DNA of 18,955 bases from Actinomycetes bacterium (GTDB lineage Bacteria > Actinomycetota > Humimicrobiia > JAHJRV01), in contig JAUWOM010000010.1 in NCBI GenBank assembly GCA_030612085.1, positions 1 to 18,955 on the forward strand, written 5' to 3'. Position numbers and translations under genes: made by a program. The notes beneath the pieces were generated by a model, which was given only the letters and a program-made list of their open reading frames with translations, did not search any database and was not told the DNA's origin. Within the stretch, counting starts at the first letter, position 1, and each line of letters begins with the position of its first letter. This document shows positions 15,912-18,955 of the stretch, one piece after another.

Positions 15912-16088
15912 GACCTACCTTGTGCGTAGTTTGTTGTCTATTTGAGCCAACAAATTGACATAGGGAGCTAAATCTTTGATAATGGAGTTGATGCCTCCTT
16001 AGTGTGGAACAATGAAGTTGTCAAGAAGGCACCCACCTACTTAGAGTGGGTTCAATGATTAGTGAATTACGGCAAGGTGGGTTATTCT
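15912..16088 (+). ncRNA. ssrS: 6S RNA (RNA polymerase regulator)
   Basis: 6S RNA mimics an open promoter and binds RNA polymerase holoenzyme in stationary phase. The ends pair: CCTACCTTG (15914-15922) with CAAGGTGGG (16073-16081), followed by TGC-GTAGTT with AATTACGGCA (one bulge). The 5' strand of the central bubble holds a TTTGTTG...CAACAAA hairpin and the TGAGCCAACAA segment. The apical arm starts with GGGAGC and closes with TGCCTCC and GAAGGCA. The 3' bubble strand has the typical CCCACCTACTTAGAGTGGG hairpin followed by TTCAATG. About 175 nt and this fold match the family. The position directly after aspS matches where I recall Bacillus bsrA. A run of eight T at 16100-16107 may end transcription. 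The boundaries are estimates. Confidence 0.85.
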
Positions 16089-16157
16089 TTTAAATATGAT
16101 TTTTTTTAACCCCCTGTTTAAAATCCATCTTAATTTTCTAAATAAGAAAAATAATTA

Positions 16158-16166
16158 TGATATAAT
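16158..16166 (+). promoter_or_regulatory. Extended -10 promoter for the DUF948 gene
   Basis: TGATATAAT at 16158-16166 exactly fits the extended -10 form TG-n-TATAAT. It stands about 75 bases before the ATG at 16242, leaving an AT-rich leader with no obvious fold. No convincing -35 element was seen 17 bases upstream, which extended -10 promoters tolerate. It sits after the 6S RNA and its T-run, so the next gene need not depend on read-through. Confidence 0.5.
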
Positions 16167-16241
16167 CAAAAAAAATTTATATAATTCTAATTAATATATT
16201 TTCAAACTCAAAAACAATGAAATATTTTATGGAGGGTGAGT

Positions 16242-16604
16242 ATGGCTTTTTCGAATTTTGAAATTGCAGTTTTAATAGCTTTTGCAATATTTATTATTAT
16301 TTCAATAATTTTAACAATAAGGATAGTTATCACACTAAAGTTATTAAGTAGAATGCTTGCTGAATTGAGAAAAGAGATTACACCAAATTTAAGGAAATTA
16401 AGTACTACATTAGACAATGTAAATACAGAATTGGATGGTGTTGATAAAATAATAAACACAATTTCTAATTTAGTAAATAGAGTTGATTCAACAACTAAAT
16501 TTGGTCAAGAAATGATTATTTCTCCAATTTCTAAAGCAGCAGGAATTTTAGCAGGTCTACAAAAAGCAGTATCAAAAATGAAAAGTGGAAAGAATAAAGA
16601 GTAA
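16242..16604 (+). CDS. DUF948 family small membrane protein
   Basis: A 120-aa protein with one strong N-terminal transmembrane helix (about residues 6-28), followed by a long heptad-like helical tail rich in Leu, Asn and Asp (LSRMLAELRKEITPNLRKL onward). This is the DUF948/YtxG-like layout. The family has been linked to general stress proteins in Bacillus, but its function is unknown. The ATG at 16242 is preferred because GGAGG at 16231-16235 lies six bases before it. An in-frame GTG at 16236 overlaps that site and would add only two residues. Topology suggests a small outside face and a cytoplasmic coiled tail, or the reverse; this cannot be decided. A repeat element starts right after the stop. 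Confidence 0.75.
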   Translation: MAFSNFEIAVLIAFAIFIIISIILTIRIVITLKLLSRMLAELRKEITPNLRKLSTTLDNVNTELDGVDKIINTISNLVNRVDSTTKFGQEMIISPISKAAGILAGLQKAVSKMKSGKNKE

Positions 16605-16800
16605 AATATTATATGTACTATTAACGAGATAATCTTACAGTTTACTCTTTATAAAATATAAATATGAATTAATTTATTTTGTTATCATTCTGAAGGAGCT
16701 TTAGTGACTGAAGAATCTCCTTAAAAAATAAATTTTAATACTGTGTCATTTCGAGCTGCTCAGACTTTGCTCTTGAATGCAGCGAAGGAGTGACAAGAAT
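16605..16800. repeat. Diverged third member of the dispersed element family
   Basis: The left end (16611-16651) matches the reverse complement of the right end of copy 2 (9856 down to 9816) at 31 of 41 positions, sharing GTACTAT, ACGAGATA and ACAGTTT blocks in the same order and spacing. The inner part differs and forms two hairpins: AAGGAG...CTCCTT with an inner CTTTAG/CTGAAG (16693-16722), and TGTCATTTCGAGCTGC with GCAGCGAAGGAGTGACA (16744-16795). The core style (TGTCATT...TGACA) is that of the other two copies. The right arm could not be aligned with confidence. It begins immediately after the stop of the DUF948 gene and could act as a transcription-ending structure. No gene was seen between 16605 and 16853. 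Confidence 0.65.
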
Positions 16801-16853
16801 TAATGATTTGTTAAATCTATTTTTTTTAGAATTTCAATTTATAAAATTATGTG

Positions 16854-17885
16854 ATGGAAAAATATAAAAGAATTGCTTTAATAATTTGGTCTATAATAGG
16901 TGCTTTAATTATATTATTTTCTTTTTTTTACCTATTATTTCTACTAAAACCAATTTTTACACCAATTTTGATAGCAATTGTTTTAACATATTTATTAAAC
17001 CCAATAGTTAATTTTTTAGAAAAAAAAGTAGGTAGAATCGGTTCTATAATAATAGCATTTATTGCCTTTCTTCTCTTTGTTATACTCTTTTTTACTTCTT
17101 TTATTCCTATGCTTGTTCTCCAATTTAAAGATTTTGGACAAAAAGTTCCAGATTATCTAAACAGTATAGAAGCAGGTTTATTATCATATGAAAGATATTA
17201 TCAAAGACTTATTAAGACTGAGCAATTAAAGGAAGTGTTAGATGCGATTACAAATGAATTAAAAAATTTTATAGTATTAACAGCTAAAAAAACACCAGAA
17301 TTTACAAAGAATATTTTTAAGTTTCTTTTTGATTTCTTTGTTGCAATTCTTTGTTCATTTTATTTCTTAAAAGATAAAGAGAGACTAAAAGAAGGTTTAT
17401 TTAGAATTATTCCTGATAAGTATTCTAATGAGTTTAGATTAATACTAGAAAAAGCAAGTAATTCTTTTTCAGTTTTTTTTAAGGGACAATTGGTTGTAGC
17501 AATAATTATTGCTATTATATGTTCTATATTTCTTTTTATTTTTAAAATTGAATTCGCTCTTTTACTTGGACTCATTGTTGGATTATTTAACATAATACCT
17601 TATATAGGCCCACTAATTGGAGCAATTCCTGTAGTTTTAGTAGCTTTTTTTGATTCTCCATGGAAAGCTTTGGTTATTATTATCATCTTAATTGTAATAA
17701 ATTGGGTAGAGGAACTAGTAATTAGACCTCAAATTTTAGGACATGGTCTTGGTCTTCACCCATTAGTTATTGTCTTTGCTTTAATTGTTGGCGGATTTCT
17801 TTTTGGCATGTTAGGACTAATTATAGCCATTCCTATAGCTGCGTTTATTCAGGAACTAATATATCATTATCTTTTAAAGCAATAA
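16854..17885 (+). CDS. AI-2E family transporter (TqsA/YrrI-like permease)
   Basis: Polytopic membrane protein of the AI-2E/UPF0118 family, about 343 aa. It has a hydrophobic N-terminal hairpin region with LKPIFTPILIAIVLTYLLNP (about 31-50), a soluble loop (about 90-150), and a C-terminal block of four or more helices. That block contains the family signatures GLFNIIPYIGPLIGAIP and the later RPQILGHGLGLHPL, with a final GMLGLIIAIP. Family members export diverse substrates (AI-2 in TqsA, Na+/H+ exchange in others), so the substrate is open. GTG at 16851 directly precedes the ATG at 16854, and no ribosome-binding site is seen for either. A TATAAA-like hexamer at 16840-16845 would give a leaderless message. 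The neighbour alaS follows after 117 bases, as with Bacillus yrrI-alaS. Confidence 0.88.
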   Translation: MEKYKRIALIIWSIIGALIILFSFFYLLFLLKPIFTPILIAIVLTYLLNPIVNFLEKKVGRIGSIIIAFIAFLLFVILFFTSFIPMLVLQFKDFGQKVPDYLNSIEAGLLSYERYYQRLIKTEQLKEVLDAITNELKNFIVLTAKKTPEFTKNIFKFLFDFFVAILCSFYFLKDKERLKEGLFRIIPDKYSNEFRLILEKASNSFSVFFKGQLVVAIIIAIICSIFLFIFKIEFALLLGLIVGLFNIIPYIGPLIGAIPVVLVAFFDSPWKALVIIIILIVINWVEELVIRPQILGHGLGLHPLVIVFALIVGGFLFGMLGLIIAIPIAAFIQELIYHYLLKQ

Positions 17886-17933
17886 AGATTCACAATAAGG
17901 GTTCTATAATTAAAAAATGAGATATATTAGTTA

Positions 17934-17957
17934 CCTTTTTTATGATATTAAAAAAGG
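17934..17957 (+). other. Hairpin in the alaS leader
   Basis: CCTTTTTT (17934-17941) and AAAAAAGG (17950-17957) form a perfect 8-bp inverted repeat around an 8-base loop. It is AT-rich, so the stem is weak. It is followed by a T-rich stretch, not a clean T-run. It could be a weak terminator after the AI-2E gene or a chance product of composition. Confidence 0.3.
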
Positions 17958-18002
17958 ATGAATATTTATTATTTTTAGAAGTGATAGTGTTAGAGGTATT
18001 AA

Positions 18003-18955
18003 TTGAAAAGTAAGGTTATTAGAGATAGATTTTTAAAATTCTTTAAAGACAAAAATCATTCAATAATTCAATCATCGAGCTTGATACCAGTAGATGATCC
18101 TACTGTTCTTCTAACAACTGCTGGTGTGCAACAGATCATGCCTTTCTTTTCAGGAATAAAAGAGCCTCCATCAAAAAGATTAGTATCCTGTCAGAAATGT
18201 TTCAGAACAACTGATATTGATAATATAGGTTTAACTCCAAAGCATCTCACTTTTTTTGAGATGTTGGGGAATTTCTCAGTTGGTGATTATTTTAAGGAAA
18301 AAGCAATTTACTGGGCATGGGAATTTCTTACAAGGGAATTAAAAATTGATTCAGATAAGTTATGGGTAACAGTATTTGAGGGAGATGAGGAGATACCTGC
18401 AGATGATGAAGCGGTTGCGATATGGAAAGAAATTGGAGTTAGCCATGACAAGATTTATAAATTTGGAAAAGCTGATAATTTCTGGGGTCCGCCCGGGGAA
18501 AAGGGACCATGTGGTCCATGCAGTGAAATACATTTTGATAGGGGAGAACAATACGGATGTCTGAAAGATAAATGTGGACCTAATTGTGAACAGTGTGACA
18601 GATTTATTGAAGTATGGAATTTGGTTTTTACACAGTATAATTTTGATGGAAAAAAATATGATATTCTTCCTCAAAAAAATATAGATACGGGAATGGGTTT
18701 AGAGAGATTAGTAGGTATTATGCAGAATGTAGAATCTGTTTTTGATACTGATCTATATAATGGAATAATAAAAGAAATTGAAAGGTTATCAAATAAGAAA
18801 TTTGGTATAAGTTCCGACATTGATAGGTTATTTAGAATTACTGCTGATCATCTAAAGGGAGCAACTTTTTTAATTAGTGATGGAGTTTTTCCTTCAAATG
18901 AGGGAAGGGGTTATGTTTTAAGAAGAATTATAAGAAGAGCAATTACTAATGGAAA
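18003..18955 (+). CDS. alaS: Alanyl-tRNA synthetase, 3' truncated by window edge
   Basis: The 5' part of AlaRS (317 codons visible, open through the last base). The start is TTG at 18003, giving MKSKVIRDRFLKFF. AGAGG at 17992-17996 lies six bases upstream, so the start is well placed although no ATG is used. Class II catalytic features are present: VLLTTAGVQQIMPFF, the CQKCFRTTDIDNIG motif, FFEMLGNFSVGDYF, the GPCGPCSEIHFD loop and NIDTGMGLERL (motif 3). A cysteine cluster (CLKDKCGPNCEQC) before RFIEVWNLVF is common in this family. The editing domain and the C-Ala domain lie beyond the window. The 117-base leader contains a weak hairpin but no T-box motif. Confidence 0.95.
   Translation, partial: MKSKVIRDRFLKFFKDKNHSIIQSSSLIPVDDPTVLLTTAGVQQIMPFFSGIKEPPSKRLVSCQKCFRTTDIDNIGLTPKHLTFFEMLGNFSVGDYFKEKAIYWAWEFLTRELKIDSDKLWVTVFEGDEEIPADDEAVAIWKEIGVSHDKIYKFGKADNFWGPPGEKGPCGPCSEIHFDRGEQYGCLKDKCGPNCEQCDRFIEVWNLVFTQYNFDGKKYDILPQKNIDTGMGLERLVGIMQNVESVFDTDLYNGIIKEIERLSNKKFGISSDIDRLFRITADHLKGATFLISDGVFPSNEGRGYVLRRIIRRAITNG

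Noticed and set aside
16208..16459. Minus-strand reading frame opposite the DUF948 gene
   Set aside because: It lies almost entirely over a plus-strand gene with a good ribosome-binding site, promoter and recognisable layout; the reverse frame has no supporting signal.
12725..18002. T-box leaders upstream of hisS, aspS or alaS
   Set aside because: The gaps are 27, 0 and 117 bases, too short for a T-box, and no T-box sequence of the AGGGTGG type is present.
18360..18674. Short frames on both strands within 18360-18674
   Set aside because: The alaS frame from 18003 covers this stretch continuously with diagnostic synthetase motifs.

Overview
The window is AT-rich bacterial DNA, densely packed on the + strand, with a housekeeping gene order. 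It suggests a low-GC, Firmicutes-like or deep-branching anaerobic bacterium; an Atribacterota-type lineage is my guess, made from gene order and composition only. The order yebC-ruvC-ruvA-ruvB-queA-tgt-yajC-(HD protein)-secD-secF, then relA-MBL hydrolase-hisS-aspS-6S RNA and an AI-2E family permease before alaS, matches blocks familiar from Firmicutes. Many starts are TTG (ruvC, ruvA, secD, hisS, alaS), and secF starts with GTG.

Layout. 1-468 is the 3' part of pdxT (PLP synthase glutaminase). 470-3360 holds yebC and the complete Holliday-junction set ruvC, ruvA and ruvB, tightly coupled. 3430-4560 is queA. 4562-4885 is a dispersed inverted-repeat element. 4891-9584 is tgt, yajC, an HD-domain phosphohydrolase, secD and secF. 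9586-9860 is a second copy of the same element. 9897-15850 is a bifunctional RelA/SpoT, a metallo-beta-lactamase-fold hydrolase, hisS and aspS. 15912-16088 is a 6S RNA gene with its own promoter. 16242-16604 is a small DUF948-type membrane protein. 16605-16800 is a third, diverged member of the repeat family. 16854-17885 is an AI-2E family permease, and 18003 to the window end is the 5' part of alaS.

How the genes work together. The groups serve recombination repair (RuvABC), queuosine tRNA modification (Tgt inserts preQ1, QueA adds the epoxycyclopentane ring), the Sec auxiliary complex (YajC-SecD-SecF), the stringent response (Rel), RNA-polymerase control (6S RNA) and aminoacyl-tRNA supply (HisRS, AspRS, AlaRS).

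The two most interesting observations are these. First, SecD and SecF are recognisable and full length, but each of the three membrane residues linked to proton-driven function in other SecDF proteins appears replaced (SecD Asp to Phe426, SecF Asp to Leu192, SecF Arg to Val226). Second, a family of non-coding elements with long imperfect terminal inverted repeats and a palindromic TGTCATTGCGAG...CTCGCAATGACA core fills three intergenic gaps, each starting within a few bases of a stop codon. I saw no CRISPR array, tRNA, rRNA, transposase or phage gene.
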